Positions 35,800-47,650 of a DNA stretch of 64,000 bases are shown in pieces (positions within the stretch are counted from its first letter, which is position 1; each line of letters starts with the position of its first letter). This stretch comes from Platerodrilus igneus (Eukaryota; Arthropoda; Insecta; Coleoptera; Lycidae): NCBI GenBank assembly GCA_036346225.1, contig JARFIW010001345.1, forward strand, positions 620,001-684,000, in the 5' to 3' direction. The position numbers and the translations under genes were made by a program. The notes below the pieces were generated by a model. It saw only the letters and a program-made list of their open reading frames with translations, was not told where the DNA came from and ran no database searches.

Positions 35800-38598
35800 T
35801 TATCCATTTCACCATAACTAACTTGTGATCACTAACTACGTCTGCCCATGTATACGCAATACACCTACTAGTTAATTCCTATACATCTGCTTCACCATAC
35901 TATAAACATGCAAATAGTATGTAAATTATACTTTCATGTATCAAGTGCATGCCATCTAAATTGAAGTACAATTATATGCTTTCCTTATATATGATTTAAT
36001 GCCTTATTTACATACAGATTTGTATAAAAAGCTGCATTTCACACTACAAGCGATCTGCAATAACAAATGTTGCGATTCTGAAAAATTAACTTAAGGTTCA
36101 GAGGGTTGACCTATTGGTATTATAAGTGTGACACGTCACACACTCTTTACTTTTAGGGGTAGCTAGCCGTGCAGATGAACTCGGTATTATATACCAATCC
36201 ACAATGGATGGGTCAGTTTTGTAATAAACAAATCAGACTTCATTACTAATAAATGATCTATCTCTATTTGTTGCAAGGTTTACACAATCAAAATAACGTA
36301 ACAACAAACCGGCGTGTAGCTCTGAGTGCCCGTTTAATCTGAACTCAATATATCAACGTCTACTTAAGAACGACAGAAAAAGCAAAAGAATAGGATGTAA
36401 TAATTAAATTACTCCAACCAACTTTAATCAATCCTCATCATATAACGCCAAAATATTTTTCTAGTCTTTAATTGTTTTTCGTATAAGTTCAATATTCCAG
36501 AATCCCTTTTAGTATTTTATTTAATCAAGGACAACGCTTACGCAAAACAAAGAAGGGCACGGCATATTGCTTTGTTCCTTTGTCTAGGGTAAATTATCTG
36601 AGAACTGAACAGCATGTACTAATTCTCGTGGGTGATCCTTTAATCTGCGCTAGTGTTGATATCCTGTCGCTCAGTTTCATAATGTTGTTTCTGTTGTATT
36701 CACATTCGTAATTAACAAGGTATGGTTGAAAAGCAGCTTTCGACGGGGTTTTGTTTAGAACTAACTACGTTCTATGTTTACTCAAATTTATTTAAGAATA
36801 CACAGGTGAAGTGTAATTCTTCAGAACATTTGTGCTAGGTGTTGGATTTTTTGGAGCAAGCGCTAATACATACCTTTCTACTTAGAAAAACACATTTTAA
36901 AGCTCAAACTAATTAGTTTCAGTGTCAAACATCTTTTATATATGGTGCTTGTTTCTGTCAATTACGACATTATGTTGATATAATTATTTGGGAATTTGAA
37001 ATGTGGTAAGGACATCATGATCAATCGAGATTCAAGCACCAATTACAGCATAACGGTCAAACTAGTGCGTAACGAAATATTGATAACATCTCCTTTAACC
37101 CACGTATAAAACAATCTCCCGCAACAAGAGTTGAGTGGCATCGGAAAACAAAATTTGGTTGTGTATTCAAGGATTGGCATATTTAAAAGGTAATTTAAAT
37201 GACATAACCTCGGCTGAGAGTACATAGTAATTGTATTATTTACTAAGAAAAAGTAGCGTCCAACTTACTTAATCTGGAACTTGTCTTGAATTTAGCCTTT
37301 GAAAGGAAATATAGGGTAAAGATAACAAGTGCCCGATAATTCTCAGGATAGAAAACAACGAGAGGTGAGGGAGTAACATAAATTATGTATCTTCGGAGGC
37401 GTCCTCTTAAAAATAAAAAATTTATTCTAAAACCTATAACATATCAATTTTTGATAAGTTGATAAGTTTGCGTATTATTTGTTTTAAAGGACACTTGTAA
37501 GTATGAGCAAAATTAATGTTGAATTTTTACTAGTTCTTGTAGTATTAATTATGAGAAGCTTCCATACATGACACTTTGAAAGTTTCAGCGTTCAAAGACA
37601 TACTTCAGGGCTTCCTCGCGAGGGCATAGCAGTTTGACTGTTTAATGAAAACAGCTTACCAATATTTTTGGATAATTGCATATAATGAGATTATTTTCAG
37701 TTAAACGCGATAAATCCTACGCGATTATACTCTTGCATTAATAATCTCGGTCGAAGTTACGTCTACATTACAAAGTTGCTTTTCTTATTCTAAGTATAAC
37801 CCATTGGCTTCCGCTAGTCTTATTACATTTAGCAAATACGAAGTTAAAACGAAAACCACCTTTGTTTAGAAAAGCTATGTAAACGATAATTCAACAATCG
37901 CAAAAAAAGGGGCAAGGAGAACAAGTACTACAATGCTCCACAGAACACAAGAGATGTAAGTTTACCATTCAAGCTCTTTATGGTATCCTTGATATAGCTT
38001 TGAACTCTAACTTCAGCGGTTTTTGATGAGACACGGGAAGGTTCAATTAAAACGAAGGATATGCCACGCGCTTTTGAAAATTAATTGAACACGAATAACC
38101 TGAAAGGAAAGTGTAAAAACGGTAAAAAAACAGAACGGTACTTAACTAGAGTGACGCCACTTACAATAATAGAAGATATCTGAAATAAAATTTCAATATA
38201 ATTAATAAATCAATGGAGGAAGCCGTTTGCGTCTCAAAATCAAATAACACAAATACTAATTCTACCAACAAAATATATCATGATGAAATGATCTCATTTT
38301 TCAAATTCTTGTAAACCTATATTTTTTTGGTACTGCACTATAAACACAATTTATTCAATAGAATTGCAAACCATAGGCACTGCTAAAGTTGTGTTAAAGC
38401 CAAACTCAAGATATTTTAAGACCCACAAGTCTCGAATCAAACTAAATAAAGATTATTAGAATATTTGACAATTTGGATAAATTTTACCAAATAAATTTTC
38501 AGTAATATCAGATTAAGGTATAATCTCAAAAATCAGTATCAAGTTTATTTATAAATATTAGATCATCATAATTTATTTACATGCATTCCATTATTATA
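35800..38598 (+). repeat. Repeat R3, copy 1 (2.8 kb)
   Basis: Collinear with 51210-53999 in direct orientation. By eye it differs by only about 16 substitutions between 36520 and 38598 but by several percent between 35812 and 36450. The first 70 bp contain a LINE endonuclease scrap on the minus strand (IAYTWADVVSDHKLVMVKW), shared by both copies. No ORF longer than 60 codons. The right boundary is sharp: copies diverge after ttacatgcattccattat at 38597, where copy 2 continues with family sequence and copy 1 does not. Confidence 0.85.
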
Positions 38599-40299
38599 TA
38601 ACGTAAAACGCATCATTTTAAGATAAAATTCATAGTCATTTATTTTCACATATTAATTTCTGTACATTTTTGATAAAAATGCTTTTAATTTGCTGTAAAT
38701 AGCACTAGCTTTATGCAGTTTTTTCACGAACTACAATCAACGTGTATTTAAAACCCAAAAATTAATATTAATTTTGTGTACTGAAACACGAAAGTAAATA
38801 TTTTCTATAAAATGCAACCCTCTTTAAATAGACGAGATTGAGAAAAAAAATTTGAGAAGAATTGGGAGAATACGTCAGTTCGTATGAACTCATTAATCTG
38901 ATAAAACATTTTTTCCGAGAAGCGGCCGAAACACGAAAAATCCATAAAATCACTGGAAAACTGACAAAAATTATTGATGATTTTCGCATTCAATGTTGGA
39001 GAGAAACGATACGCCACAATAATAGTATATGTGGGAGCAGGACGAACAAATCGCGTCCCGGATAACTGGAACCAGATAACAAGGCAATAAAACTCAAGCA
39101 ATTTTAGATGTTAATGAGTATTTCCAAGAATATTACGTAAGATAGGCGTTTCATTATGTAGAATGAAATCGAGCACATTATACTAGCTTCTGGAAACAGA
39201 TAAGTTAGAGTATATAAGAAAGCGTTTATTCATTGATTGCATGAGTCGATTGTTAAATCAGATCGCGAAATGTTATTTTGAAGAAAGCGCGAGCTGTTGC
39301 ATCGCGAAGATGATATTTGAAGTGTGCAGTAAGCATATTATAATTTAATAATTATTTTGACACAATTCACATAGAAGTGATGTTTCTTTAAACGCAAATT
39401 ACATAAAAAAATGGAATTATTAATTACAATGAATAAGAAAAATTCTTCAAGATTTAACCAAAAATGTACTTTGGTAATTGATGTTTGAAATTAGGAATTT
39501 TAATATGCAAAATCTCGTAAGCTTATTGAACATCAATTTAAAATAAGAAAATATCTTAATTACGAGGAGTGTTTTGTGGATTCTGCAAGTATTATTTTTA
39601 GATTTATTTTTAAAGGATATTGGAGTATTTGTATTTAATTTAGGGTAGAATAATAAGTGTTAATCATGTAATAGTTTTTTGTAATGGATTTTACCAGGAG
39701 AATTTGTGTTCAGAGTGCGAAATTTGACCTTTTAATAGATTATCTGTCGTGGATTTTTTGGTCAAACAAACCTTACAAGCGTGGCAATAAATTAAAACTA
39801 AGCAAACCATCCTCAAAAGAAGAAGTTTAATTCTGTAAATTTAAAATAAGGTAGGGAACTATTTTTTTGTAATAAATACTTCATAAAAATAATTTTATGT
39901 TTGAAAGGAACGATGTTGTAAATGCTTTTGTCTGAGAGAAAATATTTTGTACTGTATAAATGGTTTGCAATATTGCTGTCTTTTATTTTATTTGAAAATT
40001 TCGTCAATTCCGTTTGACTTTTCTTCAGTTTTTTTGTGAGTATTTTAATATTTTAGTTTTTTAAAATAAATCTGCAGTTTTCCTTTCCTTTTTCTCAAAA
40101 TTTTAAATTTAAGCATAGCTTTCATAATTACTGTTGTGGTTAGTGTATATATCTGCTTCTGGGTAATTTCTACAATATTTCACTGAATTGCTTAACCGTT
40201 GTTTAACAAGAATGTATGCCATTTGATATTTCCCGATGTCTCCTGGTATCTTCCGTACATATCATCTTCTAGCATGATGTTCAAATAATGTGTTTGTGA
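38599..40299. other. Anonymous DNA
   Basis: A plus frame at 38862-39065 (67 codons, YELINLIKHFFREAAETRKI) is slightly coding-like in composition but unrecognised. It is overlapped by equally long minus frames. The rest is AT-rich without features. Confidence 0.45.
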
Positions 40300-40660
40300 T
40301 GTTTAAATTGTTTTTCTTGCATATTTCCCCTGCCTCTTTCTTACCTCGTTTATGGTGTCTAAACCATGTAATCCTACTACTTCTCATTCAGTATTCTTGC
40401 CTACAACTGCATTATAACCTACCGTTACTATTGAATTTACATGTCCTTTTACGAATCTTAGTATGTCATCGATATCTTCGTAAATCGCTTCTGCTTTTTC
40501 TTCAATGTAGCTACAGGTGAGCATGGATACTTGTTTTATTACTCTACTCACCTATTTTGATCCTAATCTAACCATAAGCACTCATTTGTTCGTTATAACT
40601 AGTTTCCTACACAACCTGTTTTCCCCGCATAAAATCTGATGAGAAGCCAATAACAGGTGC
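40300..40660 (-). mobile_element. LINE endonuclease fragment (5-kb family)
   Basis: The minus strand reads AEAIYEDIDDILRFVKGHVN, then SIVTVGYNAVVGKN and LHGLDTINEVRKRQGK. This is the endonuclease block missing from the LINE at 6.6 kb and includes the GDFNA-type motif as GYNA. Both ends are truncated. It is a dead fragment. Confidence 0.8.
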
Positions 40661-41070
40661 CCTACCACTATTTAAAAGTATTTCGATAACAATACTTAAG
40701 GTATTAAAATTTTTTCTCACAATTAATTACGTAAAAATAACAAAGAATTTCCAATATTAAACAAAGCAACCTAAATGTATTTCCTATAGGTAAAGAACAT
40801 TCTATTTTACGCGCTATCTAATTCAAAGATAATGTCAAAAATCTCTTATTAACTAAATATTAGTTCTCTAGGTAAAAAACAATAGCATTCTACTATGGTA
40901 ATTAAATATGAACTTAATTAGGAATTTAGTATATATGTTAAAAATTTATTCATGTCTTCATAAGAACTTTCAACATTTTGGAAGTGGTTTGTTTAAAGTA
41001 TTGTAGAAAGATAAGCCTACCCAAAACCATTTTTTAATGCTTTGTTATAATCTATAGCGTTTTTAACGAA

Positions 41071-41240
41071 GGGCAGTTAGGTAATGGAACAACTTGCCGC
41101 GGCCGACTCGCCGCGGTTGGTTCGTCGCGGCCGACTGGCCGCCGGCCAACTCACTGTCGTACCAACTCGCCATCCGTGTCAACTCGCCACAATGCTAACT
41201 CGCCGTCAGGCCAACTCGCCGCCATGCCAACTACAAACTA
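41071..41240 (+). repeat. Left GC-rich inverted terminus of the MULE
   Basis: Opens gggcagttaggtaatgg and then carries at least seven variants of an 11-17 bp unit based on (C)CAACTCGCC or CGACTCGCC. It matches the reverse complement of 44600-44715 with substitutions and a different number of units. Confidence 0.8.
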
Positions 41241-41857
41241 CAAACCTAAATCACCTTTGCAATCTACATAGTTAATAATTTTGTTGTATACATAAATGAC
41301 AATGCTTCAACGCCGACAATCGAAGTAGCTGCTGAATTATGTTTATTTCAGACACAAGTTCGGATAACTTTATATGCAAACTATCTTCAGAAGTGGGGTT
41401 TGGCCATAATGCTGCAGATACAGTAAAGAAATTTATCAACACATTAACAATTACTAAAGAAAATACACAGCCATAGTAAAAGCATTATATTCTTTGTCGA
41501 CGACCTTCAGAATACAGTAAACAAATGTACAAATCGCAATAACAATTGAAAAAACAAACTGCCACAGTAACAATAACAGTCCTCAAAAACCTGTCTAACA
41601 TACACCAATACACATGGACACCAAAAAAGTAACAGCTTCCGCTTTCCTGTCAGAAAACATTTTAAAGTTGATAAGTATAGACCATTATAATACAAGATAA
41701 TTGTGGCAATTTTATTTTATTGTTGCAACCTACGCCCCTAACGTAGATTTGGCTTTCGGCTCGAACAGAATACCAAATTATGATACCAATTTGTTAAACA
41801 AGATCGTTTGCTGAAATAAGTCAAAATTAACAGACCCCGGAATTTTTAAATTGTTCA

Positions 41858-42084
41858 ACAACCCAAAATAACTCCCATAAGAAACAAGAAAGTTGATGAT
41901 GATCGGTAAAGACCAAACGTTTTTTAACAATGTATCATAGATTCCTGTAATCAGAAAAAGTAGGTGTATCAGACTGTACAAAAACCCAAAATGGCTTACA
42001 TAAGAAATAAGAAAATTGATGATGGTCAAATATGAACATAATATTTTTTAACAATGTATCATACATTCCTGTAATCAGAAAAAA
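41858..42084. repeat. 123-bp tandem duplication inside the MULE
   Basis: Units at about 41858-41960 and 41981-42084 share aacccaaaat, cataagaaa, aagttgatgatg and aacaatgtatcata followed by attcctgtaatcagaaaaa. By eye the similarity is about 85%. Confidence 0.8.
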
Positions 42085-42549
42085 TTGTAAATCAAAACTA
42101 CTAAGTATATGTCGCATGTGTTCAAAATAAAGTGGCAATTCATTTTCTAGTATAAATAATATTCAAGGGGTGCAATTCAATAATAAGTTGGAGGTGGTTT
42201 CCAAGTTGCTGGAAAAGCGAATGACGTTTTTTTAATATATCAACAGAAGATATTGGTGTACCACTGAAAACTATTTTTCATTAATTTTTTATCTTTTCAG
42301 ATAAGAGAGATATTGCATGTAAACGATACCTTGAGACACCCTGTATAAGTCTAGAAACTTAAAATAATTGATAGTTCAGGCTATCAACATTCATGCTGTA
42401 ATTACATTATTTAGGACCTAAAAGTAAACTTCGGCGGATTTTCACATACTGAACAATAAAAACATAATAATGTACGAGTATATTCCAATAATAAATGTTA
42501 CGCTTACATTTCATAATTATGAGCTTTTCCCCTCAAATGTTCAATTTTC

Positions 42550-43841
42550 TTTTTATTTGCATAATATTTTACTAAGTTAGTATTCTTGCATCTGCGTCAA
42601 GATATTTTTTTAACTTCGTATAGGGATTTTGACCTGTTCAAGCTGTCCGTATTATAAATCCCTACCATGCTGTACTTGAAGGGAATCTATAAACTTCTAT
42701 ATAGTAGGATTAACCATATCTAGATCAGTTTGCAATAGTCGGTGAGCAGCTTCGGCGTAGTTGTTCGTTCGATCAGCTCCGTTTAGTTTACGCTGGTATA
42801 CATTCCACATCATGGGGAATAAAGGAGAACGGCGACCGTTTCCACGCCTGTTCCTTCGCCCGAGATAGTTGTCCTCTAACCATTAAAGTATCACTTCTAG
42901 TTCATCGGGTAAAATTTGAGACAATGACTGAATTGCTTCATCCAAATCAGGTATTGGAACAAATGCCAAAGCAGTAATAATTCTTGCATCATTGTTATAA
43001 TTATTTATTAGGCCCACTGAACATAGATGTTTTCTCATATTGGAAACCAAATGAAAAAAACATCCGTGCAATTGAACATCAGCATGGTCAAGAGATAAAC
43101 TTTGAATTACTGCAGTCTCAAAATCATATGCTACAGTATCCGGCTGTAATTCCGGGTCCAAAGCCCGTACTATACCAAACAGTAGGTCATATGTGGCTCT
43201 TTGTTTACTTGATGTGCGCTCCCTTATTTTTAATTGAGAAAATCACGTACTTGTGAAAATAACATAGGAACTATTTTGAATATCCCATTCACAAACCGAA
43301 ACTTTGCAATTTTGAAACACTTGAAGATTCCTGTCTCTATAAGTATTCTATTTGGTCCTGGACCACTGTCAGAAAGCAAAAAATTTTCTTGTGCGCTCCT
43401 TCTGCTTTCAAAAATTTTGTAACGTTCCGGAATTACTAATGACAACAAATCTGTTGGATCTACTGGTGTGTCAGTAAAAGCTCTTCTTTTCCGCCGTGTG
43501 TTGTTTTTTCAATGCTGCTTGATTTGGAAGTGCTCCCTGACAAGCTTCCGATACATTTTTAACAGACACATTAATAACCCGATACGTAGTTTTTAATGTT
43601 CCTTCGGATCGGTGTTTTATTCTGATAATTACCTTGTTCCCTTCAATATTAGCAGCATTTGCACCATGAAAATGGAGATTCTTTGCTCATTAGCAACTTA
43701 AGTCCTAGATTTGCACTGACCTCTTCTTTCACAATGCCAAAATTGTATCAAACCATGTGATGATGTTTTATCAAATATATATAAAAACTCATCATGTATG
43801 TATTTTGCTTTACCTCGTTGAGGCACAATGTCTGCTTCCAT
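42550..43841 (-). pseudogene. FLYWCH-MULE transposase relic
   Basis: ATG at 43841 opens a FLYWCH-type zinc finger (RGKAKYIHDEFLYIFDK, then FWHCERRGQCKSRT). It is followed, after a stop and frameshift, by NQAALKK, PTDLLSLVIPERYKIFE and ENFLLSDSGPGPNRILI. The first catalytic position reads FVNGIFKIVP, where MULEs have an aspartate (DGTFK), so it appears mutated to Asn. The second aspartate is in VAYDFETAV, the MULE signature is HGCFFHLVSNMRKH, and the third acidic residue is in RTNNYAEAAHRLLQ. The C-terminal end LDADARIL is near 42600. Several stops and frameshifts. The enzyme would bind the element's termini and transpose it; with a lost catalytic residue and broken frames this copy cannot. 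Confidence 0.85.
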
Positions 43842-44599
43842 ATTTCGACAGAAAAATGTAGCGTTTGGTTATTTTCAAACTAAATCCTTATATATTTTTA
43901 CAGAAGTATTGTAGCAGGACAAGTTTGAAAGATTTGTTTTCCTCAGAAGTAAAAATGTACAAGATTTAGACTGACTACACTTTCTAAATAACAAAATAAT
44001 TTCTTTCTCGTCTTCGTACAGTTAGGCAATTACAGTAAATTTACAGTAAATTTACTCAGTTAAATAACTCATTTACTCTTATTTATGTTATAAATATCAC
44101 TTCTGAAGACCACCTATAGCTACAGTTTTCAATGCGTTAATAAGTAAGATTGACAGATTCTTGTTTTCCAAGTAGGATTACTATTTCTGTTGGTGCTTTT
44201 ATTGTTTTGTATGAACAGAGCATAATTCTGAGTATTTTAATTTGGTAAAAAATAATATAACAAATTTTACTAACAAAGAATTGACCGCTCAAAGAAATAA
44301 AAGCTTTAAAATATAGATATTTCCAAAAACTCAAAACTTCAGAGCAAATTGTATAGCAAGCACAAAGCGATGCCGTAGCATAAATGTAAATTAATGTGTT
44401 TTATTCAAAAATACTACAATGTTAATATTTCCATTCATTGATATAAATAATATAGTATTTCCTAATTTATAGTTTTGGTTTAATTTCATACTCAAAACCA
44501 ACATTCTTATATAATTATTACCATCCTAACAATTCGCAATAATTAGTAACCGCTTGATTTGTTGTTCCTTAAAATTTCAGCAAATAATTTCATTTTTAA

Positions 44600-44715
44600 A
44601 TGGGACGGCGGCGAGTTGGCACGGCGGCGATTTGTACGGTGGCGAATCGGCTGTGACGAATCGACCGCGGCGAGTCGGCCGCGGTGAGCAGGCCTCGGTG
44701 ATTTGTCCTACACCC
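44600..44715 (-). repeat. Right GC-rich inverted terminus of the MULE
   Basis: Contains gacggcggcgagttggcacg, ggcggcgatttgtacgg, ggcgaatcgg and ccgcggcgagtcggccgcgg, ending gtcctacaccc. It is the inverted counterpart of 41071-41240. Confidence 0.8.
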
Positions 44716-45039
44716 GGTTTAGTGCGATCCACAGCAGACGGATCTGGCTCATAGTTCTTTTACATCAGCATCAATAGCGAAACACAAAAGGGCCGCTTAC
44801 CATTAATCTATCCATCCAGCGGTTTGCATACCGTGTCGCATGAGACGCAAAATATGTACTAAAGATCACAATGACTGTTTTACTTATAAAATGATGTGGG
44901 AGAGAGTTGTACAAAAGACAGATTATGGACATTAGACAACAACAAACGCCTAAGATCACAAACAAACCACTATCACCAATGACAAAAGGGATAGTTCCTA
45001 ACAAGAATATCACCATAACACTATACATGACATATAGAA
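44716..45039. other. Spacer between MULE and LINE
   Basis: The minus frame 44771-45175 (134 codons, hydrophobic) is antisense to the following LINE relic for part of its length and has no recognised domain. I treat it as chance. Confidence 0.5.
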
Positions 45040-46075
45040 TGAACACTGCGTGTGCATCAAAGTGACAAGAAACGGCTTGTAACCACTTATAGTGACGACG
45101 AGCTACTTCCAATACAGACACGAACCGATAGCATACATATAGGACGCAGACATTATTTTTCGTACGCAGAACCATCCACCAACCATCCTGTCAGCCGATG
45201 TCAACGCCAAACCCCCACTGTGGCATTGCGACGACACAGATAACAGGGTCGAGAAAGTCAAACAGCTTCTACATCAATAACAGCTAGAAATTATTGACCA
45301 ATCTAATAACCCGCCAACTTTCGAAAAGGGCCGGGGTGAAAAAGCAACAAATAGTACGGTGGGAAATTGCATATATCCAACTGGAAGGTCCACAGCAGAA
45401 CATCAATAAGTGATTGCAATCTGATCACTTTCAATTTTAACAGACAACCCAACTGGAAAAATCTCAAAGAAAATTTCCATCCGATACCTATAAAACAACA
45501 AAAAGGAAACGTCCAAGAATACGCTACGCAACTCACTAACACCATACACCAAGCTATGAATCGGTCGATACCACAAGCAACCCAATGTTGAGAACCCTGG
45601 CCAATCCCACGATCCGAGAAGTTTTCGACATTGAGAAAACAAATAAGAAAATCCAGGAAAACATCAGCTATTCCTTACGGAAATCGAAACGAGATACCAT
45701 CTGGTCAGGTATCGAGAAACAAAAGCTGTATACGAAACGTAGCTACAAACATTCAAGCGAGAATCCTGGGACAAATTTGTAGAGTAACACCTGAGGCGTG
45801 ACGCATGAGGAGTGCCATATCGGATAGCTAGAGATAAGATCAGACCACGAACCATCTACTCCGCCCTATAGATGTATGACGGAAACACCCTAGCTGGAAC
45901 GATTCGGCAAATGCACTAATAAGAGAAGCTGATACCTAATAACAATCCCGAGCAAGACTCGGACAGTCAAGAGGATCTACGGAAGAGCATGATTCGCCAA
46001 GACGGCAATGGCAACAGGCTTTGGAATCGACATGAAGAGAACCTTCACCTCTTCACGGAGGGTGAGGTACCGGAA
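45040..46075 (+). pseudogene. R1/Jockey-like LINE endonuclease relic
   Basis: The plus strand reads, across frames, SADVNAKPPLWHCDDTDNRV (45191-45250, the GDxNA block of APE endonucleases), then QSNNPPTFEKGRGEKATNST, then TSISDCNLITFNFNRQPNW (45401-45460). The normally invariant histidine of the SDHNLI motif is Cys here. The linker to RT follows (NVQEYATQLTNTIHQAMNRS) and further broken pieces run to about 46060. RT itself is absent. It probably belongs to the same LINE family as 21840-22790 and the C-terminal piece at 46620, which would make the whole 45.0-46.9 kb one internally replaced copy; this is inferred. Confidence 0.75.
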
Positions 46076-46079
46076 TATT

Positions 46080-46450
46080 CACAATTTTTTTAAGGTATGT
46101 CACTGTTTTCTGAATCAACTTTTAACACACTTTTTTCCAAAACTCCATGTATCGGTTTGAGAATTATACTTTACTCCATAAACTGATTTGTTAATATTTT
46201 CGTCTTGATCTTGGGTCAAGATATCTGTATAATGAGGATGTATTGGTTCTTCGAAAATTGTTTGCTTAATTTTCTTTAAAGGTGGCTCCACGTTTCCATC
46301 TTTAACTTTTCTCACTGGTTTCGGAATTTTTCGGATGATGTCATGTAAATGAGACACTGTCTCTTGCAACGGTTTAATCAATTGATTATGTGCTTTTATA
46401 AATTCTTGCAGGGAACTAATATAACCCTTTCTAATACAGTATTCTTAAAA
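46080..46450 (-). pseudogene. Unrecognised ORF fragment
   Basis: The minus strand has an open frame 46381-46115 (88 codons: LQETVSHLHDIIRKIPKPVR ... VEPPLKKIKQTIFEEP ... KSVYGVKYNSQTDTW). In-frame sequence without a stop continues upstream (GYISSLQEFIKAHNQL). It has a hydrophilic, basic, coding-like composition. I do not recognise the family. It lies between two LINE pieces on the other strand, so it is probably part of an inserted element. A frameshift near 46112 may hide a longer frame. Confidence 0.45.
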
Positions 46451-46619
46451 GATGCAAGCACGTTGTGAACGTTACACTAAAGGGTCTTTGACAAAAGTCG
46501 TAAATGAAATTTTACATGACGCGTCAAGTTTCTACACTGCTAGTAAAAATCCTATTATACATAGAACGACGCTATCACGTCAAAAGAATACAGAACGCGA
46601 AGAAATGATGTATTAGCGA

Positions 46620-46905
46620 AATTGTACCAGGGCACGAAGCTATAAAAACCTACCTGTAAACATTCGGATTGACCGAAAACCACCGCTGCAATTGCAGCGA
46701 GGGCGCATAAAACGTCGAGCAGGTGTTATTTGACTCTGACGACCAGGAATGGCTAACAGAGGGTTGACAAACAGAAAACTATTTGTCGAAGGGCCAAAAT
46801 AGTCAAGAGCCTGGAAGAAGTACAAGGAGTGGTTAACCAGCATGCATTCTGGGTAGCTTTGAAGGAGCTTGCGGGAGGGGTCGCGAGACTGAACGCTAAG
46901 AGACG
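46620..46905 (+). mobile_element. LINE C-terminal end (RNase H LINE family)
   Basis: ggattgaccgaaaaccaccg ... gagggcgcataaaacg ... ggagtggttaaccagcatgc is collinear with 22600-22770 (gaattgaccgagaacaaccg ... ggtagtggttaaccagaaga). The coding sense is the C-C-H-C end (VLFDF/VLFDS). Only this end and part of the 3' UTR remain. Confidence 0.75.
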
Positions 46906-46923
46906 GGTGTAAACCGTGAGTAT

Positions 46924-47010
46924 TAGCTACTTGGCGTGGTTGGTATGTGTTCGACTACTATGCCCAGGGTCCCGTGTTCGAATCCCAACCCGGTCAACTT
47001 GAAAAGTGAT
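46924..47010 (+). mobile_element. tRNA-like SINE head
   Basis: ttggcgtggttggtatgtg fits a Pol III A box and ggtcccgtgttcgaatccc a B box, 30-35 bp apart as in tRNAs. I cannot fold a full cloverleaf with a 7-bp acceptor stem, so a tRNA-derived SINE or decayed tRNA pseudogene is more likely than a gene. It sits directly between a LINE 3' end and repeat R2 copy C. Confidence 0.45.
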
Positions 47011-47079
47011 AGGCGAACATTTTACACAAAACTACGCTCTCATTCGGATGAGGTGAAACTTTATTGTTTTGTTTTGACG

Positions 47080-47650
47080 TTGTATTTGTTTTGTTTCACG
47101 TTTTGCTTGTTTTTGGTCGTAATATCTATAATTAAGAACATTCAAATTAAAATACGTTAGAGAACGATAGCCAATGTATGGGACAAATTTAGGCTAAAGT
47201 CAAAATAGAATACTTATAATAGGGAGGACGATATTGTAAATTTATAGAGCAGGAACAGATAGCTGGATACGCTATTAATAAATTTGGGGTATTCATAAAA
47301 GTTCAAATCCATTGGTAGATACTGGTTAGATATATTTGGATTTTTTCAGGTCGTACCGTTAAGCAGACCTGACGGCTGCCAACCGGTATTACAGATCCCT
47401 CTTCTTTTACTTTTTGCTAGTACCTTGTTGATCAAACACACTCCAAAGTCAACGCTAGGGATACTATTATTTCAACCACAACTTTAGTTTTAGTGTATAC
47501 ATTTTTTCTACGATTAATTAATTTTGAAGTCGGATTTATTTGAAGCACGTTTATTTTTGCAGTCAAACCCAATGTAGTACCTTCGGCTGTATCATTGGGG
47601 ACGTGGCCGCATGTGTAGCGACCTTTACATTATACTGCTAGAATACGTTG
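47080..47650 (+). repeat. Dispersed repeat R2, copy C (3' part)
   Basis: Collinear with 24160-24720: ttggtcgtaatatc, gacgatattgtaaatttata (47227), ctgacggctgccaaccggta (47370), caacgctagggatactatta (47450) and gggacgtggccgcatgtg (47595). The first third of the repeat, seen in copies A and B, is missing. Confidence 0.75.

Larger units (their letters stand above)
41071..44715 (-). mobile_element. MULE (Mutator-like) DNA transposon with GC-rich repetitive termini
   Basis: The termini 41071-41240 and 44600-44715 are inverted copies of each other (cgcggccgactcgccgcgg at 41098, mirrored by ccgcggcgagtcggccgcgg at 44665). They consist of short units around CAACTCGCC in otherwise AT-rich DNA. Between them lies a FLYWCH-MULE transposase relic on the minus strand. 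MULEs normally make a 9-11 bp target duplication. The flanks tttttaacgaa and ggtttagtgcg are only vaguely alike, so no clear duplication remains. The internal left part (41280-42550) is non-coding and includes a tandem duplication. Confidence 0.8.

Noticed and set aside
37043..37225. 60-codon frame conserved between 37043-37225 and 52446-52628
   Set aside because: Conservation merely reflects the recent R3 duplication; differences are not biased to silent positions as far as I can see, and the frame is short.
42140..42352. Possible small transposon end inside the MULE (acaccctgtata near 42340)
   Set aside because: The motif is common at ends of insect elements, but I could not find its inverted partner.
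44771..45175. 134-codon hydrophobic minus-strand frame resembling a membrane protein
   Set aside because: Its upstream part is antisense to the LINE endonuclease relic, and hydrophobic frames are common opposite such sequence.
46924..47010. Functional tRNA gene
   Set aside because: A and B boxes are present, but I cannot pair a full acceptor stem or a clear anticodon arm, so SINE or pseudogene is preferred.
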